Source: Burkholderiales bacterium GJ-E10
GTDB lineage: Bacteria; Pseudomonadota; Gammaproteobacteria; Burkholderiales; Burkholderiaceae_F
Assembly: GCA_000828975.1 (NCBI GenBank)
Contig: AP014683.1
Location: 1,473,700-1,537,699, forward strand
Direction of reading: 5' to 3'
DNA length: 64,000 nucleotides
Shown here: in pieces, positions 17,299-27,326 of the stretch
Layout: every line of letters starts with the position of its first letter
Numbering within the stretch: the first letter of the stretch is position 1
The notes under the pieces: model-generated
The model's input: only the letters and a program-made list of their open reading frames with translations
What the model was told of the DNA's origin: nothing
Database searches by the model: none
Program-made: the position numbers and the translations under genes

Positions 17299-18864
17299 TT
17301 AGCGGATGATGTCGTACGAGTAATCCGTTTCCGCCGGCGTGTTCGTCCGCGCATCGAGCGCCTCGAAGTGCTCGTCGAGCAGCATCACCAGCACGCGCAT
17401 CGCCCCGTCGTAGCCCCAGATCGGCATGCGGTGGTAGTGGTGCCGGTCGAAGATCGGGAACGCCAGGCGCACCAGCGGAACGCCGGTGTCCCGTTCGAGA
17501 TACTTGCCGTAGGTGTTGCCGATGAGAAAGTCGACCGGCTCGGTGAAGAGCAGCGATCGCATGTGCCAAAGGTCGCGCTTCGGATAAACCTTGCAGTGGG
17601 TCCCGAACGGCGAGGAATCGAACAGGGCCTGCACCTTCGCCGCCCAGGTTTCGTCGCCGTTGGTGGCCAGGACGTGGGTCGGCTCCGCGCCGAGTTCCAG
17701 CAGGAATTCCGTCATCCCCAGCGTGAAATCGGGATCGCCATACACCGCATACTTCTTGCCGTGCAAGTGCGCCTGCGAATCCGCGATGGCGTCGACCAAC
17801 CGCCCGCGCTCGCGCTCGAGTTCCGCCGGGATCGGCTTTCCGGTGATCCTGGCCACCTCCATCAGGAATCGGTCGGTTCCGCGCACGCCCATCGGATGGT
17901 TGAGCGCGACGACCTCCTGGCCGTGCTCGGCGATGAACTTCGCGGTCTTGACCGAGCAGAATTCCTGGAAGATCACCGTCGCCTTGGCGTGAAGGGCTGA
18001 TTCCACATCGGCTTTGGTGGTTCCCCCGTCGTACATCCGGAACTCGCCATCGGTGGGCGTGTTCCAGTTGTCGGACGGATCGCACACGATCGTATGCTCC
18101 ACGCCCATCAGACCGAAAATTCGACGGATTTCGGGAATGTTGCCGACGACGAAGCCGTCGAACCCCCCGATGAAATTGATCGACTCGTTGGGCTTGCGCT
18201 CGAGCTTCGGCGCGGTGTCGGCCTTTCCGTCCCAGAAATGCCGGAGGATCCCGAGCAGGGTATTGTCGTAGCCGGTGACATGCGAACCCACGAACGCCGG
18301 CGTGTGCGCGAACGGCACATCGAACTCGGCCGGAACACTTCCCTTTTCCTTCGCGGTCTTGATGAAGGCGTTGAGGTCGTCGCCAATCACCTCGGCCATG
18401 CAGGTCGTCGACACCGCAATCATCTCCGGCTTGTACAGGCTATAGCTGTTCGCAAGACCGTCGATCATGTTGTTGAGCCCGCCGAACACCGCCGCGTCCT
18501 CGGTCATCGAAGAGGAAACGCAGGAGGTCGGCTCCTTGAAATGGCGCGAGAAGTGCGAGCGGTAATAGGCCACGCAGCCTTGGGATCCATGGACGAACGA
18601 AAGCGTCTTGGAGAAGCCGTTGGCGGCGAACACCGCCCCCAACGGCTGACACGCTTTCGCCGGATTGACGGTGAGCGAATCACGGGCGAAATTTTTTTCC
18701 TTGTACTCGACGGTCTTGGTCCATTCGGCAATCGATTTCACCTGATCGACGGGGACCGAGAACTCGAAATTCGCCTTCTTGCTTTGGAACAGTTCCTGGT
18801 ATTCCGGCTGACGGAACAGTTGTTCGTGGTCGAGGATTTCTTCGGCGCTTTGCGGCATGGTCAC
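17299..18864 (-). CDS. nifK: NifK, MoFe protein beta subunit
   Basis: A 521-residue subunit of dinitrogenase. P-cluster cysteines are visible in [31 protein letters not shown] and [13 protein letters not shown]. The protein has the long N-terminal arm (about 50 residues) characteristic of group I molybdenum nitrogenases. Together with NifD it holds P-clusters and FeMo-co and reduces N2 in the cytoplasm. A hairpin precedes it in the nifD-nifK gap. Confidence 0.98.
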   Translation of the reverse strand: MTMPQSAEEILDHEQLFRQPEYQELFQSKKANFEFSVPVDQVKSIAEWTKTVEYKEKNFARDSLTVNPAKACQPLGAVFAANGFSKTLSFVHGSQGCVAYYRSHFSRHFKEPTSCVSSSMTEDAAVFGGLNNMIDGLANSYSLYKPEMIAVSTTCMAEVIGDDLNAFIKTAKEKGSVPAEFDVPFAHTPAFVGSHVTGYDNTLLGILRHFWDGKADTAPKLERKPNESINFIGGFDGFVVGNIPEIRRIFGLMGVEHTIVCDPSDNWNTPTDGEFRMYDGGTTKADVESALHAKATVIFQEFCSVKTAKFIAEHGQEVVALNHPMGVRGTDRFLMEVARITGKPIPAELERERGRLVDAIADSQAHLHGKKYAVYGDPDFTLGMTEFLLELGAEPTHVLATNGDETWAAKVQALFDSSPFGTHCKVYPKRDLWHMRSLLFTEPVDFLIGNTYGKYLERDTGVPLVRLAFPIFDRHHYHRMPIWGYDGAMRVLVMLLDEHFEALDARTNTPAETDYSYDIIR

Positions 18865-18881
18865 GCTCCAGTGTTCATTTT

Positions 18882-18903
18882 TTCCCGCGTTTCCTCGCGG
18901 GAA
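18882..18903 (-). other. Stem-loop in the nifD-nifK intergenic region
   Basis: TTCCCGCG and CGCGGGAA pair perfectly over 8 bp around a 6-base loop, 18 bp before the nifK start. No T-tract follows on the nif strand, so it looks like an mRNA stability or translation element rather than a terminator (inference). Confidence 0.45.
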
Positions 18904-18967
18904 CAGGCTACCGTAACGCCCTCCTCCGTTTGAAAGAAGGGCCGGTGGTTGGGGTTTCCGGTTTCGG

Positions 18968-20419
18968 TTACTTCCAGGGCGCCTTCGTCAACCCCCATAC
19001 GGGGCTGTTGATCGCCATGTCCATGTCCCGCGCGAAGATCGCGAAGCCGTCGTAGCCGTGATATGGCCCGGAGTAGTCCCACGAGTGCATCTGCCTGAAC
19101 GGCACGCCCATTTTCTGGAACACGTACTTCTCCTTGATCCCGGATCCAACCAGATCGGGTTGCACCTTCTCGACGAATTTCTCGAATTCGTAACCCGTCA
19201 CGTCGTCATAGATCAGCGTCCCGTCCTTCACGTAGTGCGTCGTGCGCTGATAGTCGTCGTTGTGGCCGAATTCATATCCGGTTCCCACCACTTCCATACC
19301 CAGATCCTCGTACGCGCCGATGACGTGCCTCGGGCGCAATCCGCCGACGAACAGCATCACCTTCTTGCCTTGCAGGCGCGGCCTGTACTTCGCGACCACG
19401 GCTTCCATCAACGGCTTGTATTTGGCGATGACGCGTTCGGCGCCTTCCTTGATCCGGTCGTCGAAGTGGCTCGCGATTTCGCGCAGGGACGACTCGATCT
19501 TGCTCGGGCCGAAGAAGTTGTATTCGACCCACGGAATCCCGTACTTTTCTTCCATGTGTCGGCTGATGTAATTCATCGACCGATAGCAATGCAGCACGTT
19601 GAGCTTGGCCTTGGGCGTGTTCTCCAGTTCCGCGAGGGAGCCGTCTCCGGACCACTGGGCGATCACCCGCAAGCCCATTTCCTCGAGCAGGATCCGGGAG
19701 GACCAGGCGTCCCCGCCGATGTTGTAGTCGCCGATGATCGCCACGTCGTATGGCGTGGGCTCGAACGCGTTCTTGTTCGGATCCACCCGGTCGAACACCC
19801 AATCGCGGATCGCGTCGTTGGCGATATGGTGGCCAAGAGATTGTGAGACGCCTCGAAATCCCTCGCAGCGAACCGGAACGATGGTGTGCCCGTCAAACTC
19901 CTTGGACTTCTTCTTCGATACGGCTTCGATGTCGTCGCCGATCAGGCCGATCGGGCATTCCGACTGCACCGAAATTCCCTTGTTGAGCGGGAAAAGCTCC
20001 TGGATCTCGTCGATGATCTTTTCGAGCTTCTTGTCGCCGCCGAAGACGATGTCCTTTTCCTGGAAATCGGAGGTGAACTGCATCGTCACGAACGTGTCCA
20101 CGCCGGTCGACCCGATGTAGTAGTTGCGGCGCGATCCCCAGGAGTACTGCCCGCATCCGACCGGCCCGTGCGAAATATGGATCATGTCCTTGATCGGGCC
20201 CCACACCACGCCTTTGGAACCCGCGTACGCACATCCGCGGATCGTCATCACGCCCGGAATGGACTTGATGTTGGACTTGACGTTGCAGTCGGTCTTGCCC
20301 TCCTCGAAGGTATTCAGATGCTTGGCGCGCTTCTTTGCCGTCTTTTCGGGGTAGGCCTTGAGCACCTCGTCGATGAGTTGCTTGTTGCGTGTCTTGGTTT
20401 CTTCCGCGGTGAGGCTCAT
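18968..20419 (-). CDS. nifD: NifD, MoFe protein alpha subunit
   Basis: A 483-residue catalytic subunit. P-cluster ligands lie in [29 protein letters not shown] and [13 protein letters not shown]. FeMo-co ligands are the cysteine in [15 protein letters not shown] and the histidine in [17 protein letters not shown]. Length and the valine-containing active-site region fit a molybdenum enzyme. It is the second gene of the nifHDK unit. Confidence 0.98.
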   Translation of the reverse strand: MSLTAEETKTRNKQLIDEVLKAYPEKTAKKRAKHLNTFEEGKTDCNVKSNIKSIPGVMTIRGCAYAGSKGVVWGPIKDMIHISHGPVGCGQYSWGSRRNYYIGSTGVDTFVTMQFTSDFQEKDIVFGGDKKLEKIIDEIQELFPLNKGISVQSECPIGLIGDDIEAVSKKKSKEFDGHTIVPVRCEGFRGVSQSLGHHIANDAIRDWVFDRVDPNKNAFEPTPYDVAIIGDYNIGGDAWSSRILLEEMGLRVIAQWSGDGSLAELENTPKAKLNVLHCYRSMNYISRHMEEKYGIPWVEYNFFGPSKIESSLREIASHFDDRIKEGAERVIAKYKPLMEAVVAKYRPRLQGKKVMLFVGGLRPRHVIGAYEDLGMEVVGTGYEFGHNDDYQRTTHYVKDGTLIYDDVTGYEFEKFVEKVQPDLVGSGIKEKYVFQKMGVPFRQMHSWDYSGPYHGYDGFAIFARDMDMAINSPVWGLTKAPWK

Positions 20420-20485
20420 ACGAGGTCCTCCAGAACGATGAATGGGTTTGGTTGTGGGAATGGACTATGGCTACCGATAGCGGCG

Positions 20486-20518
20486 CGAGGGCGGAAACGG
20501 GCGGACGGTCGGCCCTCG
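20486..20518 (-). other. Stem-loop between nifH and nifD
   Basis: CGAGGGC at 20486-20492 pairs with GCCCTCG at 20512-20518 around a 19-base loop in the 132-bp nifH-nifD gap. Hairpins here commonly protect nifH message and raise its level over nifDK; that role is inferred. Confidence 0.38.
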
Positions 20519-20551
20519 TTCTGCCGGAATCCGCCCATCGCTGCGTGTGCC

Positions 20552-21845
<1,294 letters not shown>

Positions 21846-21879
21846 TATCCTTGTGCGCACCCCTTCAGGAACAAGGACC

Positions 21880-22464
21880 ATGACCGCAATCGCACAGACC
21901 CCGCTCGCCCCCCTCGACGCCGAAACGCGCCTTCTCAGCCCGGTTTACAAAGGACCCGTCGCACCCGACACGTACGCATTTCGCGGCGAACTCGCATTGA
22001 AGTTCGCGGAGAAGCTGTCGGACGAGGCGCGTCCGCCGGAAATCAAGCTGGACCAGGTGATGATGACCGCATCGGTCGGCGGTACGGCGATTTCGTTTTT
22101 CGCCGGCTTCGGCGTATCGCTCGAGCACCTCGGTCTTTTCCGCAATCTCCTCGGCGACAAGCTGGACTCGTCGGGAAAATACTTCTTCTTTGCCGGCAAC
22201 CTGGACATCTCCAAGCGGTACCGGATCGATATGGACTCGGCAACATTTTGGGTGCTGCCGCTCGACGAGGCGACCGTCTACAACGAAATGCTCGAGCTGC
22301 TTCGAATCGAAAAAAACGAGCTGAAGAAACTCGACACGGCGGGAAAGTTGCGCGTCATCGCGGAAAAGGCCGCGGATTTTTCCGATTCCTGGCCGACGAT
22401 TTCCTTCGAGGACGGACTGCGCATCATGGGACCGGTCAAGGTCAAGGAAAACCGGCCGGTGTAG
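21880..22464 (+). CDS. Conserved-looking nif-region protein of unknown function
   Basis: A 194-residue protein that I do not recognise. It has no obvious signal peptide, cysteine cluster or nucleotide-binding motif. A glycine-rich hydrophobic segment (MMTASVGGTAISFFAGFGVS, residues about 63-82) is followed by a charged helical region (RIEKNELKKLD) and a C-terminal MGPVKVKENRP. The ATG at 21880 follows CAAGGACC and is the first sensible start after the divergent -24/-12 promoter. It is the first gene of a two-gene unit with nifZ (26-bp gap), opposite nifH, so a nitrogen-fixation role is inferred only from context. Confidence 0.7.
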   Translation: MTAIAQTPLAPLDAETRLLSPVYKGPVAPDTYAFRGELALKFAEKLSDEARPPEIKLDQVMMTASVGGTAISFFAGFGVSLEHLGLFRNLLGDKLDSSGKYFFFAGNLDISKRYRIDMDSATFWVLPLDEATVYNEMLELLRIEKNELKKLDTAGKLRVIAEKAADFSDSWPTISFEDGLRIMGPVKVKENRPV

Positions 22465-22490
22465 GGAGCGACGACGATGACCGCGCAACC

Positions 22491-22859
22491 ATGACAGAAA
22501 ACCCTATCCAATCCGCAGCGGGCGACCCGGACGAGGCCGACGAGGTCGAAATCGGGTCGCCGCCGCGCTTTTCTTTCGGCGAGCGCGTCGCCAGCCGCAA
22601 ACTCGTACGCAACGACGGCACGTTCGCGGGCAAGGACATCGGGGACGTGCTGGTGGAGCGCGGCGACGTGGGATACGTGCGCTCGATCGGCACCTTCCTC
22701 CAGCGCTATTACATCTACAGCGTCGAGTGGGTCGGCAGGGGGTACCAGGTCGGCATGCGGGCCAAGGAACTCTGCACCCTCGACGCGCTTCCCGACGATG
22801 TCCTCGCCCGCTTCGCGGATCGGATCGAGGAATTGAAGTCCTTGGGCAGGGAAGCGTAG
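22491..22859 (+). CDS. nifZ: NifZ
   Basis: A 122-residue protein with the NifZ core FSFGERVASRKLVRNDGTF ... VERGDVGYVRSIGTFLQ ... YIYSVEW ... VGMRAKELC. NifZ works in P-cluster formation on NifDK. About 27 acidic, poorly conserved residues precede the core. It lies downstream of the unknown gene at 21880 and is followed by a hairpin. A shorter NifZ-family gene is at 2631-2873. Confidence 0.88.
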   Translation: MTENPIQSAAGDPDEADEVEIGSPPRFSFGERVASRKLVRNDGTFAGKDIGDVLVERGDVGYVRSIGTFLQRYYIYSVEWVGRGYQVGMRAKELCTLDALPDDVLARFADRIEELKSLGREA

Positions 22860-22879
22860 TCCCTCGCCAAGATTCGCGA

Positions 22880-22910
22880 TCCGCGAGTCTCGGATACTCG
22901 GAATCGCGGA
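22880..22910 (+). terminator. Hairpin after nifZ, possible terminator
   Basis: TCCGCGAGT at 22880-22888 can pair with ACTC (22895-22898) and TCGCGGA (22904-22910) with a small bulge. It begins 21 bp after the nifZ stop. There is no U-run, so intrinsic termination is uncertain. The rest of 22911-23088 shows nothing I can name. Confidence 0.35.
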
Positions 22911-23088
22911 TCACATCACCGATGAACGCATGGCTGCCGGACCCGGGGGGCGGAACTCCCGGCCTGCCTTCCGTGACGACCCTCCGTGATTGTCGAGCGG
23001 TGCCTCTGCGGTCGTATCGCCGAAAGCGGCGCACCGCCCCGGCAACAAATGGTGCGGTGAAGCCGCTCGCCGCTCCCGCGGAGGCCGG

Positions 23089-23394
23089 TCAGAACCCCGA
23101 CTGGAACCCCAGCAACTCCACCGTCACGTCGTCGTCTCCGAGCACGGCCTGGCAGGCCAGACGCGACTTCGACCCGACTCCCGGAATCGTGTCGAGCTTT
23201 TCGTTCTCGACGCGCTGGATTTTCGACAAACTCTTGCGCCCCTCCTGAACGAACACGTGGCAGGCGCCGCACTCTCCTTTGCCGTCGCACTTGCCGGGGA
23301 TCAGCTCTCCGGCGGCACGCAGGGCTTCCAGAATGCTGATGCCGTTCGCGGCGTCATATCGTTTTCCGGAGGGTTGGACGGTGACGATGGGCAT
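23089..23394 (-). CDS. [2Fe-2S] ferredoxin
   Basis: A 101-residue plant/adrenodoxin-like ferredoxin with ligands in CDGKGECGACHV and RLACQAVLG. It starts MPIVTVQPSGKRYDAANG, which fixes the ATG at 23394; the longer frame runs into the degT-like gene. It is the last gene of the leftward fdxN2 operon and is a candidate electron carrier for nitrogenase or cofactor assembly. Confidence 0.85.
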   Translation of the reverse strand: MPIVTVQPSGKRYDAANGISILEALRAAGELIPGKCDGKGECGACHVFVQEGRKSLSKIQRVENEKLDTIPGVGSKSRLACQAVLGDDDVTVELLGFQSGF

Positions 23395-23437
23395 TTCAAC
23401 TCCTTGTGGATCGGTTGCAAAATACTCCTGGAAATCT

Positions 23438-24598
23438 TCAATAAATCGCCGCGCCCGCACCGACGTTGGCCGACGAATCCTTCGCCGTCCCCACGACGAA
23501 CATCACTTCGTCCTCCCGGAGACTGCCGTGGAACGGCAGGGCGATGGCGCGGTCGGCGATTCGTTCGACGGTCGGCAGATTCCCCTTGCGGTACCCGAAG
23601 CGGTTGTAGAAGAACTGCAGATGCAGCGGATTGCAATACGCCGCCGCTTCGACGCCTTCGGTCGCCAGGTCCTCGAGAATCTGGTTGCGCGCGCTGCGCG
23701 TGAAGCGCGTTCCGAGATGGACCACGTAGCTGAACCAGTGGATCTCATCGACGTCGGGCGCAAGATACGGCGGCTTGATCCCCTCGAACGATTGGATGTG
23801 GCGCAGGTAATGCGATTCGACCTTCTTGCGTTGCGCGAGAATCTCGTCGATTCGATCGAGTTGCGCCAAGCCGAGCGCCGCCGCGATCTCACTCATTCCG
23901 GCCTGCAGAGGCACCCGGCCGCCGACGGAGACGGAAAGACGGTCCTCGATCCGGTGGCTGCGCAGGTGCCGAAGTTCGGTCGCCAGGCCGGGATCGTCCG
24001 TGACGACCATGCCGCCTTCGCCGCAGGCCAAGGCCGACGCCTGCGAGAAATCGAAGATCGCGCATCGGCCGAAGGCACCGGTGCGGCGGCCTTGGTACAC
24101 CGACCCGATCGCTTCGGTGGAGTCTTCGAGCAAGGTGAGATTGCGCTCCGCCGAAAGCTCCCGCAAGCCCTGCCAAGGAGCCGGATGTCCGTTGGTATTG
24201 CCGGCGAGAATGGCCTTCGTGCGCGGGGTGATCCGGGACGCGGCCGCGGCCGGCTGCAGGGTTCCGCTCCAGTAATCCATATCGGCGAACACGGGCGTTG
24301 CGCCCACGAGCGCGACTGCATGGGCGATCTGATGCCAGGAGTACGGCGAAGCGATGACTTCGTCGCCCGGTCCGATGCCGAGCGCGCGTAGGCTGAGCAA
24401 AAGCGCAGCCGTCCCGCTCGAAACCGCCACCGCGTACGTGCGCCCGACGTAGTCGGCGAAGTTCTCTTCGAACGATTCGACCAACTCCCCGTGCGAGAGC
24501 CGGCCCGAACGCATCGCGGTCAGGACCGCCTCCATTTCCCATACGCCGACATCACTTTGAAACAAGCGGATCCAGTCGTCGCGTTTCCGGCTGTTCAT
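23438..24598 (-). CDS. DegT/DnrJ/EryC1/StrS-family protein lacking the PLP lysine
   Basis: A 386-residue protein with the fold-type I sugar-aminotransferase layout: the SSGTAALLLSLRALGIGPGDEV region at residues 60-81, LEDSTEAIGS with the conserved Asp (D159), ACGEGGMVVTDD at about 191-202, and a C-terminal WFSYVV...LHLQ region. The residue five before GEGG, normally the Schiff-base lysine, is serine (S188). It may be a PLP-binding non-transaminase or a binding protein (inference). The start at 24598 gives the usual family N-terminus. It lies between nifT and a ferredoxin in a NifA-controlled operon. Confidence 0.8.
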   Translation of the reverse strand: MNSRKRDDWIRLFQSDVGVWEMEAVLTAMRSGRLSHGELVESFEENFADYVGRTYAVAVSSGTAALLLSLRALGIGPGDEVIASPYSWHQIAHAVALVGATPVFADMDYWSGTLQPAAAASRITPRTKAILAGNTNGHPAPWQGLRELSAERNLTLLEDSTEAIGSVYQGRRTGAFGRCAIFDFSQASALACGEGGMVVTDDPGLATELRHLRSHRIEDRLSVSVGGRVPLQAGMSEIAAALGLAQLDRIDEILAQRKKVESHYLRHIQSFEGIKPPYLAPDVDEIHWFSYVVHLGTRFTRSARNQILEDLATEGVEAAAYCNPLHLQFFYNRFGYRKGNLPTVERIADRAIALPFHGSLREDEVMFVVGTAKDSSANVGAGAAIY

Positions 24599-24609
24599 GC
24601 CTTGCCTCG

Positions 24610-24828
24610 TCACGATTCGCTGCCGTCGACGCGCCGGGCATCCACGGTAATCGGCAGCGATGGTGCCGTTTCCATAACCGGGAGCAGAAGCCGCCATCCG
24701 TTGGCAAGGGTCACCGTCCCGCCCCACAATTCGGGACGCTGGATCGCGACGACGGCCTCTTCGAGGTCCTTTTTCGGAACGTAAACGGACAACGCACCCT
24801 GTGTGCTTCGGCGAATCATGATTTTCAC
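24610..24828 (-). CDS. nifT: NifT/FixU family protein
   Basis: A 72-residue small protein with the family signature IMIRRSTQGALSVYVPKKDLEE ... LANGWRLLLP ... LPITVDARRV. The GTG at 24828 has AAGGA six bases upstream. The function is unknown and usually dispensable for N2 fixation. Its start overlaps the end of the truncated HesB-like frame by four bases. Confidence 0.9.
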   Translation of the reverse strand: MKIMIRRSTQGALSVYVPKKDLEEAVVAIQRPELWGGTVTLANGWRLLLPVMETAPSLPITVDARRVDGSES

Positions 24829-24971
24829 GGTCGATCCTTGCGCTGCGCGCGGCAGCCGGAACATTGTCCCGGCGTCACGTTCGGCCGGAACCCGGAGTTG
24901 CCCACCCCCCCAGAGCGCCGCCGCATCAGGCGAACGCACTGCCGCGCGGCCGGGGGAAATATCACGTCCAT
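24825..24971 (-). pseudogene. Truncated copy of the HesB-like gene
   Basis: A 48-residue frame (MDVIFPPAARQCVRLMRR ... GFRPNVTPGQCSGC) aligns with the first 45 residues of the HesB-like protein at 3722-4102 (MNITITPAAERFMRRMVR ... GFRLTVSPGGCSGY). It stops just after the first conserved cysteine. It follows an fdxN copy in the same order as the intact pair. It is therefore a decayed duplicate, although a short peptide could still be made. Confidence 0.68.
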
Positions 24972-25015
24972 GGTTCCGTCTCCGTATCTGGTGTGGCGCC
25001 CTGCCATGGTTTGCG

Positions 25016-25240
25016 TTACGCCGGGGCCTGATACCGAGGAACCGACTTGTCGATCACGCAGGTGTTTTCCACCGGACAGACGGCGACGCATTGCGGATCG
25101 TCGAAATGTCCGATGCACTCCGTGCATTTCTTGGAGTCGATGAGGAAGATACCGTTCTTCTCGCGAATGGCGACGTTCGGGCACTCCGGTTCGCAGGCCG
25201 AACAGGCCGTGCATTGCGATGCGATGATTTTGTAGGGCAT
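25016..25240 (-). CDS. fdxN: FdxN-type 2[4Fe-4S] ferredoxin, copy 2
   Basis: A 74-residue protein nearly identical to the copy at 4114-4338. It differs at only a few positions (MPYKII versus [16 protein letters not shown] versus [14 protein letters not shown] versus DEPQ, SVPRY versus SYPRY). Both cluster motifs are intact. It starts with ATG after a GGAGGA. It is the first gene of the unit fdxN2-'hesB-nifT-degT-fdx behind its own sigma-54 promoter. Confidence 0.9.
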   Translation of the reverse strand: MPYKIIASQCTACSACEPECPNVAIREKNGIFLIDSKKCTECIGHFDDPQCVAVCPVENTCVIDKSVPRYQAPA

Positions 25241-25432
25241 GGGTCCTCCTTCGTTACGTCGTTTTCCGGGTCGGGCATTCCGGCGCACACCGCGAAAGCG
25301 ACAATCGATCCACCCTGCTCGGTGTTCCCGCGGGAGACCGCCGGACGTCGCCGAGCCGGATGACCGCCGTCGTACCTTCCACTGTGGCTCCCCGAAGAAC
25401 TGCGGGCACCCCGCCCGCGCGATCCTTTCCAA

Positions 25433-25448
25433 AGCCAGAACCGTGCCA
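25433..25448 (-). promoter_or_regulatory. Sigma-54 promoter of fdxN2-nifT-degT-fdx
   Basis: TGGCAC-GGTTC-TGGCT on the minus strand, base-for-base the same 16-mer as the nifB promoter at 5990-6005. It lies 193 bp before the fdxN2 ATG; I see no gene in the leader between them. Confidence 0.82.
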
Positions 25449-25535
25449 ATCACGAAGCCTCCGGAAAAATCAGACCGTTACGAGGGGAATCGCCGGCGCG
25501 GCGTGTCGGCATTGCTGTCGCGTTCGCAGCACTGC

Positions 25536-25551
25536 TGTCGTATTCACGACA
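25536..25551. promoter_or_regulatory. NifA upstream activator site (fdxN2 operon)
   Basis: TGT-CGTATTCACG-ACA fits TGT-N10-ACA and stands 88 bp upstream of the -24 element. Confidence 0.7.
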
Positions 25552-25597
25552 AGCCGCCGCCGCGCACCGCCGATCGCGGTTGCGTCCGCGACATCCA

Positions 25598-26452
25598 TCA
25601 GGAGCGGTCGAGTCGAACCAGGATGACGGTGGACGGGTCCACCGCCACCCGGCACGCGGAACCGACCTGCAGCCCCCCACCCTGCAAGGTTTCGCAGGCG
25701 ACCATGGCCGCAATCGTTTCCGCGGCACAGCCCGTGGGCGTAATTTCCAGATCCGCATGCGCCGGCCCTTCGCGGATTGCCGTAACCGTGCCCGCAAGGC
25801 AGCGGTAGTCCGCGGGACATGCGTCGCCATCGGCGAGGATCCGTACGGATGCCGCCTTGAAAAAGACGCTCACCCGGGCGCCGATGCGCAGGTCCAGACT
25901 CTCCACGCTCGCGCGCGTGACGAGGGACGAGAGTTCCACGCCGCCGGCGATCCGGATACGGACGTCGATTCCGGATGGTCCCTCGATCATGGCGGCGATC
26001 GGGCCGGAAAACCGGTTGCGCGCACTCGTTCGAAGAAGGCGCTCGCGCAGGGCTTCGCGAAACCGCCATTCGTCGCCATTGCGGTCTTCACGGATCGAGG
26101 GGTCGCCCAACTGCTCGGCGATTTGCGCCAGCGCCTCCTGGTAATCGCGCTCGATCGCGCGATACATGGCCACCAGACGCGCGCCATAGGGCGTCACCGT
26201 CGTCCCCCCGCCGTGCCGTCCGCCCGTGACCCGTTCCACCACCGCCTCGCCCGCGGCCGCGTTCATCGCTTCCACGGCGTCCCATGCCGCCTTGTATGAA
26301 AGCGGAACGGCCTTGGCAGCGCGGGTGAGCGAGCCATGGCGCTCGATCGCTTCCAGCAAGCGGATGCGCACGTCCCCGAGGAACGCGCCAAACTCGGTTT
26401 CGACGGCCAGTCGGCCGATCCATCGATGCGGAATGCTGCGGCGTGTGCTCAT
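25598..26452 (-). CDS. modE: ModE, molybdate-responsive regulator
   Basis: A 284-residue transcription factor. The N-terminal winged HTH (about residues 20-125) includes LLEAIERHGSLTRAAKAVPLSYKAAWDAVEAMN and GGRHGGGTTVTPYGARLV. Two molybdate-binding TOBE domains follow (about 140-205 and 215-280). With Mo bound, ModE represses modABC and can activate Mo-enzyme genes. The ATG at 26452 gives the family N-terminus; upstream in-frame starts fall in the modA regulatory region. It is divergent from modA, with an apparent operator between them. Confidence 0.9.
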   Translation of the reverse strand: MSTRRSIPHRWIGRLAVETEFGAFLGDVRIRLLEAIERHGSLTRAAKAVPLSYKAAWDAVEAMNAAAGEAVVERVTGGRHGGGTTVTPYGARLVAMYRAIERDYQEALAQIAEQLGDPSIREDRNGDEWRFREALRERLLRTSARNRFSGPIAAMIEGPSGIDVRIRIAGGVELSSLVTRASVESLDLRIGARVSVFFKAASVRILADGDACPADYRCLAGTVTAIREGPAHADLEITPTGCAAETIAAMVACETLQGGGLQVGSACRVAVDPSTVILVRLDRS

Positions 26453-26509
26453 CGTCCTTCTTCTCCCATTGCAAGCCGTCGGGCACGAAATCTGCTTCAC
26501 AGGCAATCG

Positions 26510-26531
26510 CGATGTTTTTTCCTACATAACG
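26510..26531. promoter_or_regulatory. Probable ModE operator upstream of modA
   Basis: GATGT-N7-TACAT inside CGATGTTTTTTCCTACATAACG resembles the E. coli modA operator (TATAT-N7-TAYAT core, ending TACATAACG). It lies between divergent modE and modA, 19 bp before the modA ATG. Confidence 0.65.
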
Positions 26532-26549
26532 AGCCCCCGGGAGTGTCCG

Positions 26550-27326
26550 ATGCAATTTCCGTTCCTCCGCACGCTGCGCGCCCTACCCGCGATCGCGTGC
26601 CTCTTCATCCTGCTTCCCGGTCCGGCGCGCGCCGATGACCTGCGGATCGCCGTCGCCGCCAACTTCACCGAACCCGTGCGGCGCATCGCCGCGGAGTTCG
26701 AGCGGGAAACCGGCAACACCGTCAAGGCGTCGTTCGGCGCCACCGGCCTGCTCTATGCGCAGATCCGCAACGGCGCGCCGTTCGAAATCCTGCTCGCTGC
26801 CGACGCGGCGACGCCGCGCAAGCTGGTCAAGGAAGGACTCGGGGTCGCCTCGAGCGAATTCCCGTATGCGATCGGAACCCTGGTTCTCTGGTCGGCGAAG
26901 CCCGGATTCGTCGACGGACACGGCGCCGTCCTTCGGTCGGGGCGATTTGCCCATCTCGCCTATTGCGATCCGAAGCTCGCACCGTATGGCGCCGCCGCGG
27001 TCGCGACGATGCGCTCGCTCGGAATATACGAAGCGCTGAAGCCCAAGCTCGTCGAAGGGCAAAACATCTCGCAGGCATACCAGTTCGTGGCGTCCGGGAC
27101 GGCGGAGCTGGGATTCGTAGCCTTGTCCCAGGTATTCCGGGACGGGCGCTTCCGCTCCGGATCGGCTTGGGTCGTGCCGGCAGCGCGCTATTCGCCGATC
27201 CGGCAAGACGCCGTGCTGCTGCGATCCGCCAAAGACCACCCGGCGGCGATCGCATTTCTGCGCTTTCTGCGCTCAGAGCCGGCAAAGGCGGTGATCCGCA
27301 GTTACGGGTACGGGATATCCGAGTGA
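26550..27326 (+). CDS. modA: ModA, periplasmic molybdate-binding protein
   Basis: A 258-residue solute-binding protein. A signal peptide is clear: FLRTLRALPAIACLFILLPGPARA, cleaved near residue 28. The mature start is DDLRIAVAANFTEPVRRIAAEFE, followed by FGATGLLYAQIRNGAPFEILLAAD, the oxyanion-binding region of ModA. It captures molybdate for the ModB permease. It is the first gene after the putative ModE operator, and its stop overlaps the modB GTG. Confidence 0.94.
   Translation: MQFPFLRTLRALPAIACLFILLPGPARADDLRIAVAANFTEPVRRIAAEFERETGNTVKASFGATGLLYAQIRNGAPFEILLAADAATPRKLVKEGLGVASSEFPYAIGTLVLWSAKPGFVDGHGAVLRSGRFAHLAYCDPKLAPYGAAAVATMRSLGIYEALKPKLVEGQNISQAYQFVASGTAELGFVALSQVFRDGRFRSGSAWVVPAARYSPIRQDAVLLRSAKDHPAAIAFLRFLRSEPAKAVIRSYGYGISE

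Noticed and set aside
23438..24598. Reading the DegT-like gene as NifS or NifM
   Set aside because: The SSGTAALLLSLRALG and GEGG layout is that of DegT/EryC1. There is no NifS cysteine loop and no peptidyl-prolyl isomerase motif.
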